From the NCBI RefSeq assembly GCF_026460985.1, contig NZ_JAPKNM010000085.1:1-48368 (forward strand): 48,368 nucleotides of DNA, written 5' to 3'. This DNA comes from Sphingomonas sp. GTDB lineage: Bacteria > Pseudomonadota > Alphaproteobacteria > Sphingomonadales > Sphingomonadaceae. The first letter of the stretch is position 1. Each line of letters begins with the position of its first letter. Both the position numbers and the translations under genes were made by a program. Shown here piece after piece: positions 32,832 to 40,303 of this stretch. The notes under the pieces were generated by a model. That model did no database searches and had not been told where the DNA came from. It saw only the letters and a program-made list of their open reading frames with translations.

Positions 32832-35207
32832 ATGCGTGCGGCATTCGATGCGCGATTGATGCGAAGCGCTGCGATGGGCGGCCTGCTGGCGCTCGCCGCG
32901 TGCAGTGGTGGAGGAAGCGGCGGCGGTGGCGGCGGAGTCACGCCGATCCCCGCGCCGGTACCGACCCCGACACCGGCGCCCGTGCCGACGCCCACCCCGG
33001 TACCAGCGCCCACGCCTACGCCAGGCGTGAACTACGACACCGCCGAATATCGCGCGACCGTGGGCGCGGTATCGATGAACGCGCTCACGGCGTACCAGAA
33101 TGGCGGCACCGGGGCCGGCATCCGCGTCGGTGTGATCGACAGCGGAATCGACTTGCAGAGCGCCGAATTCGGCGATTGCTCGGGCGGAATCGGCACGGGC
33201 AGCTGCCGGATCAGCGGCGCTTCGATCGCCGTTGCGGGGAATCCCACAATCGACGACGAGGGCGGCCACGGCACAGCGGTGGCCTTCACCATTGCCGGGC
33301 GGCGCAACGACGCGGGCACGCACGGTGTCGCCTTCGACAGCCAGTTGATCGTCACGCGTGCCGACACGCCGGGCAGCTGCGCAACCGAGGATCCCAATGA
33401 CCCCGACAGCGGCTGCAGCTTTGGCGACAATGCGATCGCCGCGGGGCTCGATGCGGCGCGTGCGGGCGGTGCGCGCGTGGTCAATATCTCCCTGGGCGGC
33501 GATCCGCCCAATGCGCGATTGCTCCAGGCGGTCGGCGACGCGACCGCGGCGGGGATCGTCATCGTGATCTCGGCGGGCAATGAAGGCGACACGCCCCAGG
33601 GCGTGAACCCCGATCTCTTTGCCGGCGGCGCGGCGTCGAGCGCCGGCGCACGCGGGCTGGTGATCATCGCCGGATCGGTGAACACCGCCGACCAGATCTC
33701 GACCTTCAGCAACCGCGCGGGCACCGGCGCGAACACCTATCTCGCCGCGGTCGGCGAGCGCGTCCGCGCGCCGGACCAGGCCGGCACGCCCCTGCTCTGG
33801 TCGGGCACCTCCTTCTCGGCACCGCAGATCGCGGGCGCGGTGGCCCTGCTCGCCCAGGCCTTTCCCAACCTGACCGGCGCGCAGATCGTCCAGCTGCTCT
33901 ATGCGACCGCGCGCGACGCGGGCGCGGCGGGGGTCGACCCGATCTACGGCCGCGGCGTGCTCGATCTCACCCGCGCCTTCCAGCCGGTGGGCACGACGTC
34001 GCTCGCCGGATCGACCGGCGTGGTCTCGAGCGGCGTCAACGGCGCGCTCTCGGCGCCGATGGGTGACGCCACGCAAGGCGCGCTCGGCGCGGTGGTGCTC
34101 GACTCGTTCGACCGCGCCTTCGCCACCGAGCTCGCGCGCACGATCGTCCGCCAGGGGCCGGCGCGGCGGCTGCCGGCGCTGATGGCGACGCGCCAGCGAA
34201 GTTTCTCGGCCGGCGTGCGCGACCTGAGCGTCGCGGTCTCGCTGGTGCCGACGCGCGATTCGATCCGGATCGAGCGGCTCGGCATCGGCACCCGCGACGC
34301 GGGCGTGGCGCGGATGCTCGCCGCGACGGTGAGCGGCAAGCTCGGCAGTAAGGCGCAGTTCGCGATCGGCGCATCGGAGAGCGGCAACACGCTCACCGCG
34401 CGGCTCGCGGGGCGCGACGAACCCGCCTTCCTCGTCGCGCGCGATCCGCTGCACAGCGCAGGCTTCGACGTCGACGTCAGCGGCTCGGTCGCGGTGCGCC
34501 AGTCGCTGGGCAAATGGGGCGTGAGCCTGGCGCAGGAACGGGGCCAGGTGCTCAGCCGGCGCGACACCCAGTTCGCGGCGCTCCGCTGGGACCCGCAGCG
34601 CTCGGGCTATTGGCGCACCACGCTCGGGCTCGACTGGAGCTTCGGCGACCTGCGCGTCGGATTGTCGCTGACCCGGTTGCGCGAGCAGGACACCGTGCTC
34701 GGCGCGCGGTTCAGCGGCGGGCTGGGCGCGGCGCGGGCGGACAGCAACTTCGTCGACCTGGGGCTGCGCTATGCGATGGGCGACGGCTGGTCGCTCGGCG
34801 GCTCGATGCGGCAGGGCTGGACCCGCGCCAAGCTGCGGAGCGGCGTGGAGGGCGGGGGCCTGATCCGGACAAACGCGTTCGCGGCGGACATCGGCAAGCG
34901 GGGCATTTTCGCCGCCGCCGACAGCTTCGGCTTCCGCATCGCCCAGCCGCTCCGCGTCGCGCGCGGCGGGATCGGCATCGCGCTGCCCGCCGACTGGGAT
35001 TATTCGGCGATGGCGGTGAGCGCGTGGGACAATGGCTTCATCAACCTCGCGCCCCAGGGCCGCGAGATCGATTACGAGCTGCGCTACAGCTGGCCGCTGG
35101 CCGGGGGCTCGATCAGCAGCAACCTGTTCCTGCGCCGCAACCCCGGCAACTACGCCTCGTTCCCGAGCGACAAGGGCGGGGCGGTGCGGCTGACATTGGG
35201 GTTCTAG
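32832..35207 (+). CDS. S8 (subtilisin-type) serine peptidase, autotransporter lipoprotein
   Basis: A 791-aa secreted protease. The signal peptide ends in the lipobox LAAC (C24). A Gly/Ser run and a Pro-Thr-rich linker follow (about 37-65, PAPVPTPTPAPVPTPTP). The S8 domain carries D103 (VIDSGID), H146 (GGHGTAVA) and S327 (SGTSFSAPQIAG). From about residue 430 onward, alternating strands end in VRLTLGF with a terminal Phe, as in outer-membrane beta-barrels. A lipidated subtilisin autotransporter is known from NalP of Neisseria; substrates here are unknown. GTG at 32829 is an alternative start. The stop TAG is the first three bases of repeat R4. Confidence 0.88.
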   Translation: MRAAFDARLMRSAAMGGLLALAACSGGGSGGGGGGVTPIPAPVPTPTPAPVPTPTPVPAPTPTPGVNYDTAEYRATVGAVSMNALTAYQNGGTGAGIRVGVIDSGIDLQSAEFGDCSGGIGTGSCRISGASIAVAGNPTIDDEGGHGTAVAFTIAGRRNDAGTHGVAFDSQLIVTRADTPGSCATEDPNDPDSGCSFGDNAIAAGLDAARAGGARVVNISLGGDPPNARLLQAVGDATAAGIVIVISAGNEGDTPQGVNPDLFAGGAASSAGARGLVIIAGSVNTADQISTFSNRAGTGANTYLAAVGERVRAPDQAGTPLLWSGTSFSAPQIAGAVALLAQAFPNLTGAQIVQLLYATARDAGAAGVDPIYGRGVLDLTRAFQPVGTTSLAGSTGVVSSGVNGALSAPMGDATQGALGAVVLDSFDRAFATELARTIVRQGPARRLPALMATRQRSFSAGVRDLSVAVSLVPTRDSIRIERLGIGTRDAGVARMLAATVSGKLGSKAQFAIGASESGNTLTARLAGRDEPAFLVARDPLHSAGFDVDVSGSVAVRQSLGKWGVSLAQERGQVLSRRDTQFAALRWDPQRSGYWRTTLGLDWSFGDLRVGLSLTRLREQDTVLGARFSGGLGAARADSNFVDLGLRYAMGDGWSLGGSMRQGWTRAKLRSGVEGGGLIRTNAFAADIGKRGIFAAADSFGFRIAQPLRVARGGIGIALPADWDYSAMAVSAWDNGFINLAPQGREIDYELRYSWPLAGGSISSNLFLRRNPGNYASFPSDKGGAVRLTLGF

Positions 35208-35408
35208 GTTGTATCGACATTCAGTCTGAAGGCTCCCCTCCCTGCTTGCAGGGAGGGGCAGGGGGTGGGTGCGCGCGTCTGCGCGCCTAAAAGACTCGCC
35301 AATCGTGCCGCAAAAGGCATCGGCCAGGGCATCGAGCCCCGGCCGATGCCAACCCACCCCTAGCCCCTCCCTTGAAGGGAGGGGGAATTTGAATGTCGAT
35401 ACAACCTA
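35205..35408. repeat. Composite hairpin repeat, copy R4 (complete, reference copy)
   Basis: Ends: TAGG-TTGT-ATCGACATTCA (35205-35223) and its exact reverse complement on the right, ending in ACAACCTA at 35408. Inside, CCCCTCCCTGC / GCAGGGAGGGG (35235-35258) is a perfect 11-bp stem. GGGGTGGGT (35262-35270) pairs at long range with ACCCACCCC (35352-35360). GCGCGC-GTCT-GCGCGC is at 35271-35286, GGCATCGGCC (35316-35325) pairs with GGCCGATGCC (35341-35350), and CCCCTCCCTT / AAGGGAGGGG is at 35364-35384. The left TAG is the stop codon of the subtilisin gene. Nothing coding lies between here and the next gene at 35505. Confidence 0.92.
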
Positions 35409-35504
35409 AGCCCCAACCGTTGCCCTGGGAGCACAACCTTCTTCGCCGCCTGAAAGCAAAGCTTCGGGTGGCGCGCGCGGCATGCGCCACCCATCTCCCC
35501 GGCC

Positions 35505-36494
35505 ATGACCGCATATTCGCTGCTCGACCTCGTTCCCATCGTCCAGGGCGGGAGCGCCGCGCAGGCGCTAGCCAATGCCGCGGACCTCGCGCGTCATGCC
35601 GAGACGCTGGGCTTCACCCGCTATTGGGTCGCCGAGCATCACGGCATGGAGGGGATCGCCAGCGCCGCGACGGCGGTGGTGATCGCGCATGTCGGCGCCG
35701 CGACTTCGACGATCCGGGTAGGGGCGGGCGGGATCATGCTGCCCAACCATTCGCCGCTTCAGGTGGCCGAGGCGTTCGGCACGCTCGACGCCCTCTTCCC
35801 CGGCCGCGTCGATCTGGGGCTCGGCCGCGCGCCGGGATCGGACCAGCGCGTGGCGGCAGCGATACGGCGCGGCCTGGGGGGCGACGGCAGCGACTTCCCG
35901 CAGGACGTGCTCGAGCTGCAGGGCTATTTCGCCGACGACGGCAAGGCCGGCATCCGCGCGACGCCCGGCGCGGGCGCGGACGTCAGGCTGTGGATCCTGG
36001 GCTCGAGCCTGTTCGGCGCGCAGCTCGCGGCCGCCTTGGGGCTGCCTTATGCCTTCGCCTCACATTTCGCGCCGGGGCTGCTCGACGAGGCGGTCCAGGT
36101 CTATCGCCGCAACTTCCGGCCCTCGGCGGTGCTCGACAAGCCGCATCTGATGCTCGGCTTCAACGTGTTCGCGGCGGACAGTGATGATGAGGCCGAATAT
36201 CTCGCTAGCTCGCAGCAACAGGCCTTCGTCGCGATCCGCGCCACCGGCAAGGGCATCCAGCTGCCGCCGCCGGTGCGCGGCTATCGCGAAGGCCTCGGGG
36301 GCCATGGCAATGCGATGCTCGACCAGGTGCTCTCGGCAAGCGCGATCGGCGGGCTCGACAAGGTGCGCGCGCAGCTTACCGCCTTCATCGAGCGCACCGG
36401 CGCGGACGAGCTGATGCTCACCAGCGCGATGTTCGACCATCAGGCGCGCAGGAAGAGCCTCGCGATCGCAGCCGAGGCGATGCGGGGCCTGTAG
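35505..36494 (+). CDS. LLM-class flavin-dependent oxidoreductase
   Basis: A 329-aa TIM-barrel protein of the luciferase-like monooxygenase superfamily, FMN- or F420-type. Characteristic blocks are [18 protein letters not shown] at the start, [40 protein letters not shown] and [16 protein letters not shown]. The [20 protein letters not shown] block follows. This set matches the MsnO8-like group, whose members are annotated as alkane-monooxygenase-like; actual substrates are unknown. It ends one base before the convergent DUF4188 gene. The gene probably has its own promoter between repeat R4 and 35505. An NAD(P)H-flavin reductase partner is not seen nearby. Confidence 0.92.
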   Translation: MTAYSLLDLVPIVQGGSAAQALANAADLARHAETLGFTRYWVAEHHGMEGIASAATAVVIAHVGAATSTIRVGAGGIMLPNHSPLQVAEAFGTLDALFPGRVDLGLGRAPGSDQRVAAAIRRGLGGDGSDFPQDVLELQGYFADDGKAGIRATPGAGADVRLWILGSSLFGAQLAAALGLPYAFASHFAPGLLDEAVQVYRRNFRPSAVLDKPHLMLGFNVFAADSDDEAEYLASSQQQAFVAIRATGKGIQLPPPVRGYREGLGGHGNAMLDQVLSASAIGGLDKVRAQLTAFIERTGADELMLTSAMFDHQARRKSLAIAAEAMRGL

Positions 36495-36495
36495 A

Positions 36496-36969
36496 TCAGG
36501 CCTCGACCCGTACCGCCGCGCGGTCCCGGTCGAGCCGTTCGCGCGTGCTCATGAACGGCCCGACCGGCGCGCGCTCCGGGGCGAAGCGCGCCAGCCCGGT
36601 GGGGCGCATGTCGAGATAGACGGCCTCGATCCCGTTTCGCGAATAGGCCTCGTGCCAGAAGCCGGCGCCGCCATTGTCGCGCAGGAAGCTCTTCCACCAG
36701 CGCGAATGCGGCTCGCTGCGGGTGAAGCGCTCGAGGCTCTCGAGGTCGCGCCAATATTGGCGGATACCGACATGGTTCAGGCTCCAGAGGAAATTGTCGT
36801 GGCCGAGCAGCCCTTCGGGCGGATCGCGCTGGATCGCCGCCAGGCCGCGGCCGACCCGCAGCGTCGAAAACAGCCCGCGCACGCTGCGGATGCGCATCCC
36901 GAGCAGCACCATCACCAGGTCCGGATAGCCTGAAAGGTCGACCGACCGGCGTTCCACCATGGCTTGCAT
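36496..36969 (-). CDS. DUF4188 domain-containing protein
   Basis: A 157-aa protein matching DUF4188: VERRSVDLSGYPDLVMVLLG, then LLGHDNFLWSLNHVGIRQYW, HSRWWKSFLRD, and GFWHEAYSRNGIEAVYLDM. The fold is a dimeric alpha-beta barrel similar to small monooxygenases or aldoxime-dehydratase-related proteins; the reaction is unknown. ATG at 36969 is chosen because GGAGAG is correctly spaced upstream; an in-frame ATG at 36960 is possible. It is transcribed divergently from a TetR-type regulator, and a perfect operator-like palindrome lies 17 bases upstream of the start. It is therefore very likely repressed by that regulator. Confidence 0.88.
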   Translation of the reverse strand: MQAMVERRSVDLSGYPDLVMVLLGMRIRSVRGLFSTLRVGRGLAAIQRDPPEGLLGHDNFLWSLNHVGIRQYWRDLESLERFTRSEPHSRWWKSFLRDNGGAGFWHEAYSRNGIEAVYLDMRPTGLARFAPERAPVGPFMSTRERLDRDRAAVRVEA

Positions 36970-36985
36970 CGCATCTCTCCGCATT

Positions 36986-37000
36986 GTTTACTGTGTAAAC
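36986..37000. promoter_or_regulatory. Operator-like palindrome O1 for the adjacent TetR regulator
   Basis: GTTTACTGTGTAAAC is a perfect 6-3-6 palindrome in the divergent region between the DUF4188 gene and the TetR gene. A near-identical copy lies 27 bp further right (centre to centre). Position and symmetry are those of a TetR-family binding site. Confidence 0.7.
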
Positions 37001-37012
37001 ATACCCTGGGTT

Positions 37013-37027
37013 GCTTACGGTGTAAAC
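37013..37027. promoter_or_regulatory. Operator-like palindrome O2 for the adjacent TetR regulator
   Basis: GCTTACGGTGTAAAC differs from O1 by one base in the left half-site and by the spacer. It ends directly before the TetR start codon at 37028, so bound repressor would block initiation of its own gene. The absence of room for a ribosome binding site suggests that the regulator mRNA is leaderless or poorly translated. Confidence 0.65.
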
Positions 37028-37537
37028 ATGCTGCGTGACGTGCTGATCAAGGCTGCGCTGGAAATGCTGGAACAAGGCGGGGAGCCCAGCCTGCGCGCCG
37101 TGGCGCGCGCGGCGGGCGTGTCGGCGATGGCGCCGTACCGGCACTTCGCCGACAAGGCGGCCTTGCTGTCGGCGGTGGCGGAACGAGGCTTCGCCGCGCT
37201 GGCCCGGACGCTGACGGCCGCCGACGAGGATCCCGATCCGCGCGGCGCGCTGATCGAGCAGGGGCTTGCCTATCTCGCCTTCGCGCGGGCGCGGCCGGCG
37301 CTGTTCCGGCTGATGTTCGCTAGCGATTTCCGGCTGGCGCTCGGCGACGATTCGGGTGCCTTCGCGACGCTCGCCGGTCGCGTGGCCAGCCTGGGCGCGC
37401 GCGACCCGGATTCGGCGACGATATTGAGCTGGGCGGCGGTGCACGGCATGGCGATGCTGTCGCTCGACGGGCGCCTGCCCGGGCTCGATGCCGAAGGCGA
37501 GCGGCGCGTGGTGACGCTGCTCGCTGCGGCGGTGTAG
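37028..37537 (+). CDS. TetR-family transcriptional regulator
   Basis: A 169-aa repressor. The N-terminal helix-turn-helix domain spans about 5-45: DVLIKAALEMLEQGG, then SLRAVARAAGVSAMAPYRHF as the recognition segment, then ADKAALLSAVAERGFAAL. The C-terminal ligand-binding part contains FARARPALFRLMFAS, as in the WHG-type (TetR_C_33) regulators. The frame is open upstream to 36959, but that part would run through both operators, so ATG 37028 is preferred. It most likely represses the divergent DUF4188 gene and itself. The stop codon TAG is the first three bases of repeat R5. Confidence 0.92.
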   Translation: MLRDVLIKAALEMLEQGGEPSLRAVARAAGVSAMAPYRHFADKAALLSAVAERGFAALARTLTAADEDPDPRGALIEQGLAYLAFARARPALFRLMFASDFRLALGDDSGAFATLAGRVASLGARDPDSATILSWAAVHGMAMLSLDGRLPGLDAEGERRVVTLLAAAV

Positions 37538-37726
37538 GACGGATCGACATTCAAAATCCTCCCCCGCCAGGGGGAGGTGGCGCCGAAGGCGTCGGAGGGG
37601 GAGGTAAGTAGCACCCTCTCCAATGGAGTGCAGTGCTTCCGCCCCCTCCGTCACGCTGCGCGTGCCACCTCCCCCTGGCGGGGGAGGATTGAAAGTCCTC
37701 GCTCGCCTGAATGTCGATCCGTCCTA
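37535..37726. repeat. Composite hairpin repeat, copy R5 (second internal type)
   Basis: The ends are TAGG-ACGG-ATCGACATTCA and its exact reverse complement, TGAATGTCGAT-CCGT-CCTA. The interior differs from R1-R4 and instead has CCTCCCCC / GGGGGAGG palindromes at both sides, each around a GCCA or TGGC core, and GCACGCGCAGCGTGAC-type hairpins. Both ends supply stop codons: TAG 37535-37537 for the TetR gene, and CTA 37724-37726 (TAG on the minus strand) for the histidine kinase. The R7 copy at the end of the window matches the right half. Confidence 0.9.
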
Positions 37727-39178
37727 GCTCGCCGCCGGCAGTCTCAGCCGCACCAGCAGGCCGCCCAGGTCCTCGCTCTCCTCCAGGCTGACGGTGCCGT
37801 CGTAGATCTCCGCCACGTCGCGGACGATCGCCAGACCGAGCCCGGTCCCCGGCTTGCCCGAATCGAGCCGGACGCCGCGGTCGAAGATGCGGATGCGGTC
37901 GGCCTCGGGAATGCCGCGGCCGTCGTCCTCGACGAGGATCTCGACGAATCCGGCCTCGACCCGCGCCGTGACGAACACGCTGCCGCCGCCGTATTTGGCG
38001 GCGTTCTCGACGAGGTTGCCGAGCAGGTCGTCCAGGTCCTGGCGCTCGATATGCGCGACGAGGTCCTTCTGGCCGTCCACATCGATCCGCACCGCGGGAT
38101 AGAGCCGGGCGACGGCGCGCTCGACCGCCTCGACCGACGGCCATACCGCCGCGCGGCTGTGCGCGCTGCCGCGGCGGCCGACCGCGCGGGCACGGGCGAG
38201 GTGGTGGTCGATCTGGCGGCGCATCGTCCGCGCCTCGCGGATCACCGTGGGGGCGAGGTCGTCCTGCCCCGCCGCCGCGGCGTTCATGATCACGCTGAGC
38301 GGGGTCTTGAGCGCATGGGCGAGATTGCCGGCGTGGCGTCGCGCCTCCTCGGCCTGGCGGTCGTTATGCTCGACCAGCGCGTTCAACTCCTCGACCATCG
38401 GCGCGATCTCGGCCGGCATGCGGTCCTCGATTCGCCGAGACGTGCCGGCGCGCAGCCGGGCGATCTCCTTGCGCACCTTCCGGAGCGGCAGGAGGCCGTA
38501 CCAGGTCTGGAGGCCCACCATCACGATCAGCCCGAGGCCGAGCAGCACGAAGCTGCGCACCAGGGTCCGTCGCAAGGTCGCGATCTGCGCGTCGAGTCCG
38601 TCGCGGCTCTGCGCCACCTGGAACTTCCAGCGCACCGGCGAGCCGGGCAGCTTCAGGTCGCGCTCGGCGATCCGCAGCATCTGGTTGTTCGGATCGTTGG
38701 GATCGCGATCGGGGCGCGGGGTCTTGTCGACGAATTCGTCGCTGTCGTAGATGTGGAGCTCGCGATCGTCGTGGCGCTGGTTGACGCGAAGCTTGCGGTC
38801 CCAGAGCGAACGCGAGGGGAACGGCTCGAAGCCGGCGCCGCTGATCTGCCAATAGGCGCCCGAGCCGGGCTCGAGGAAGCGCTGATCGGCGAGCTCGCGG
38901 TTGAGCACCACCTCGCCGCCCGGCCCCAACTCGGCCGAGACGATCATCGAGGTCAGCAGATAATCGAGCTGCTCGTCGAAATTGCGCGTGATCGCGGTGG
39001 TGAGCACGCGATCGAGCGCGACGCCGCCGCCCAGCAGCAGGATCATGATCCACGCGCTCGCGATCAGGATCATGCGCCGGCTCACCGAGCCGGTCGCGCG
39101 CGGGGCATAGTTCCGTGGCTGCGGCTCGGGGCCTGCGTCGTTCACGGGGGACGGGACGCTGTCCCCGGCTTCGGCCAT
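37724..39178 (-). CDS. Sensor histidine kinase (PhoQ/FeuQ-like)
   Basis: A 484-aa two-component sensor. A Pro-rich cytoplasmic N-terminus of ~33 residues is followed by a membrane segment (36-58) and a periplasmic sensor of ~145 residues rich in Asp and Arg (DEFVDKTPRPDRDPNDPNNQ). A second membrane segment lies at 208-226, then a HAMP-like linker. The H-box is NLAHALKTPLS with the phosphorylated H288. The ATPase domain has ENAAKYG (N), VEDDGRGIP (G1) and GTGLGLAIV (G2). The HALKTPL H-box and acidic sensor recall PhoQ. The start follows the regulator stop by one base. The stop is the TAG of repeat R5. Confidence 0.92.
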   Translation of the reverse strand: MAEAGDSVPSPVNDAGPEPQPRNYAPRATGSVSRRMILIASAWIMILLLGGGVALDRVLTTAITRNFDEQLDYLLTSMIVSAELGPGGEVVLNRELADQRFLEPGSGAYWQISGAGFEPFPSRSLWDRKLRVNQRHDDRELHIYDSDEFVDKTPRPDRDPNDPNNQMLRIAERDLKLPGSPVRWKFQVAQSRDGLDAQIATLRRTLVRSFVLLGLGLIVMVGLQTWYGLLPLRKVRKEIARLRAGTSRRIEDRMPAEIAPMVEELNALVEHNDRQAEEARRHAGNLAHALKTPLSVIMNAAAAGQDDLAPTVIREARTMRRQIDHHLARARAVGRRGSAHSRAAVWPSVEAVERAVARLYPAVRIDVDGQKDLVAHIERQDLDDLLGNLVENAAKYGGGSVFVTARVEAGFVEILVEDDGRGIPEADRIRIFDRGVRLDSGKPGTGLGLAIVRDVAEIYDGTVSLEESEDLGGLLVRLRLPAAS

Positions 39179-39179
39179 G

Positions 39180-39848
39180 TCAGGCGTCCGCGGGTTCCTC
39201 GAGGCTGTAGCCGAGGCCCCGGATGGTGGTGATCACGTCGGCGCCCAGCTTCTTGCGGATGCGCGTCACGAAGACCTCGATCGTGTTCGAATCGCGATCG
39301 AAATCCTGGTCGTAGATATGCTCGATCAGCTCGGTGCGGCTGACGACCTTGCCCTTGTGGTGGAGCAGGTAGCTGAGCAGTTTATATTCCTGCGCGGTGA
39401 GCTTCACCGGCTCGCCGGCTTTGGTGACCTTGCCGCTGCGGGTGTCGAGGCGGATGTCGCCCGCGATCAGCTCGGCCGAGGCGTTGCCCGAGGCGCGGCG
39501 GATCAGCGCGCGGAGGCGTGCGATCAGCTCCTCGGTCTGGAAGGGCTTGGCGACATAATCGTCGGCGCCGGCGTCGAGCCCGGCGACCTTGTCGGACCAG
39601 CTGTCGCGCGCGGTGAGCACGAGGACGGGCGTGGTCTTGCCTTCCTTGCGCCAGCGATCGAGCACGGTGAGCCCGTCGATCTCGGGCAGGCCGAGATCGA
39701 GGATCACCGCGTCATATTGCTCGGTCGAGCCGAGGAAATGCCCTTCCTCGCCATCGGTGGCGAGGTCGACCGCATAGCCCGCGCCCTCGAGCGCGTTGCG
39801 GAGCTGCTGTCCGAGATTGGGTTCGTCCTCGACGATCAATAGTCGCAT
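39180..39848 (-). CDS. OmpR/PhoB-type response regulator
   Basis: A 222-aa regulator. The receiver domain (1-115) has the acidic pair in IVEDEPN, phosphoacceptor D51 in AVILDLGLPEIDG, the conserved Thr/Ala of VLTARD, and K101 in DDYVAKPFQ. The winged-helix DNA-binding domain (about 128-220) includes LTAQEYKLLSYLLHHKGKVV and the recognition helix DSNTIEVFVTRIRKKLG. It pairs with the sensor kinase, whose gene begins one base later. Receiver details and the partner type fit the PhoP/FeuP group. Target genes are unknown, though the PepSY-like gene 36 bases upstream on the same strand is an obvious candidate for co-regulation. Confidence 0.95.
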   Translation of the reverse strand: MRLLIVEDEPNLGQQLRNALEGAGYAVDLATDGEEGHFLGSTEQYDAVILDLGLPEIDGLTVLDRWRKEGKTTPVLVLTARDSWSDKVAGLDAGADDYVAKPFQTEELIARLRALIRRASGNASAELIAGDIRLDTRSGKVTKAGEPVKLTAQEYKLLSYLLHHKGKVVSRTELIEHIYDQDFDRDSNTIEVFVTRIRKKLGADVITTIRGLGYSLEEPADA

Positions 39849-39884
39849 GCTTCAGTCCCTGTACCCTTGCGCGTCGATGCGCGC

Positions 39885-40229
39885 TCAATTGCCGGTGCGT
39901 CGAATGATGTTGCCCGTGCGCCCGTCCGCATCCACCCAGATCACCGATCCATTGCGCAGGAACTTGAGCGTGTAAATGTCCGTCGCGGGATCATAGTCGA
40001 ATCCGAGATATTGCGCCCCCGGCATGCGGGGGACGACACGGCGCTCGATCTCGCGAACGGGGAGATTCTGCCCCTTCAGCCGACGCTGGCTGGCGGCTTC
40101 CTGGTTGCTGTCCTGGGCCTCGCCGAGCACGCGTGCGTCGGCGCTGCCGACCAACGACATCGCTGCCACGCATGCGCACAATACGAGTTTCGCCGGCATC
40201 TTCATCCGCATGGCATAGGGGTCGGCCAT
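39885..40229 (-). CDS. PepSY-like periplasmic protein
   Basis: A 114-aa exported protein. The signal peptide runs from about residue 7 (MRMKMPAKLVLCACVAAMSL) to the ADA cleavage site. The mature ~80 residues contain VREIERRVVPRMPGAQYLGF, then DIYTLKFLRNGSVIWVDADG. This is the helix-strand-strand-strand pattern of PepSY domains, in which the final strands read the form xYxLKFLxxGxVIxVDxDxxTG. AGGGG seven bases before ATG 40229 supports this start; ATG 40211 is an alternative. It precedes the response regulator by 36 bases on the same strand, so it may be the first gene of a PepSY-regulator-sensor operon. Confidence 0.85.
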   Translation of the reverse strand: MADPYAMRMKMPAKLVLCACVAAMSLVGSADARVLGEAQDSNQEAASQRRLKGQNLPVREIERRVVPRMPGAQYLGFDYDPATDIYTLKFLRNGSVIWVDADGRTGNIIRRTGN

Positions 40230-40303
40230 TGAATAGCCCCTGAACACGCGTGTCAGCACCGTGTAACTTGCGGCGCCCGCGCGAGACCCCTAGGTGGCCG
40301 CCC

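Noticed and set aside
35205..35408. Interpretation of the composite repeats as plain MITEs with CTAG target duplications
   Set aside because: CTAG or CTAA does occur at most outer ends and would fit IS5-type YTAR targets. But CTAG belongs to the end pattern itself, R4 has CTAG on one side and CTAA on the other, and no transposase is in view. Kept only as one hypothesis.
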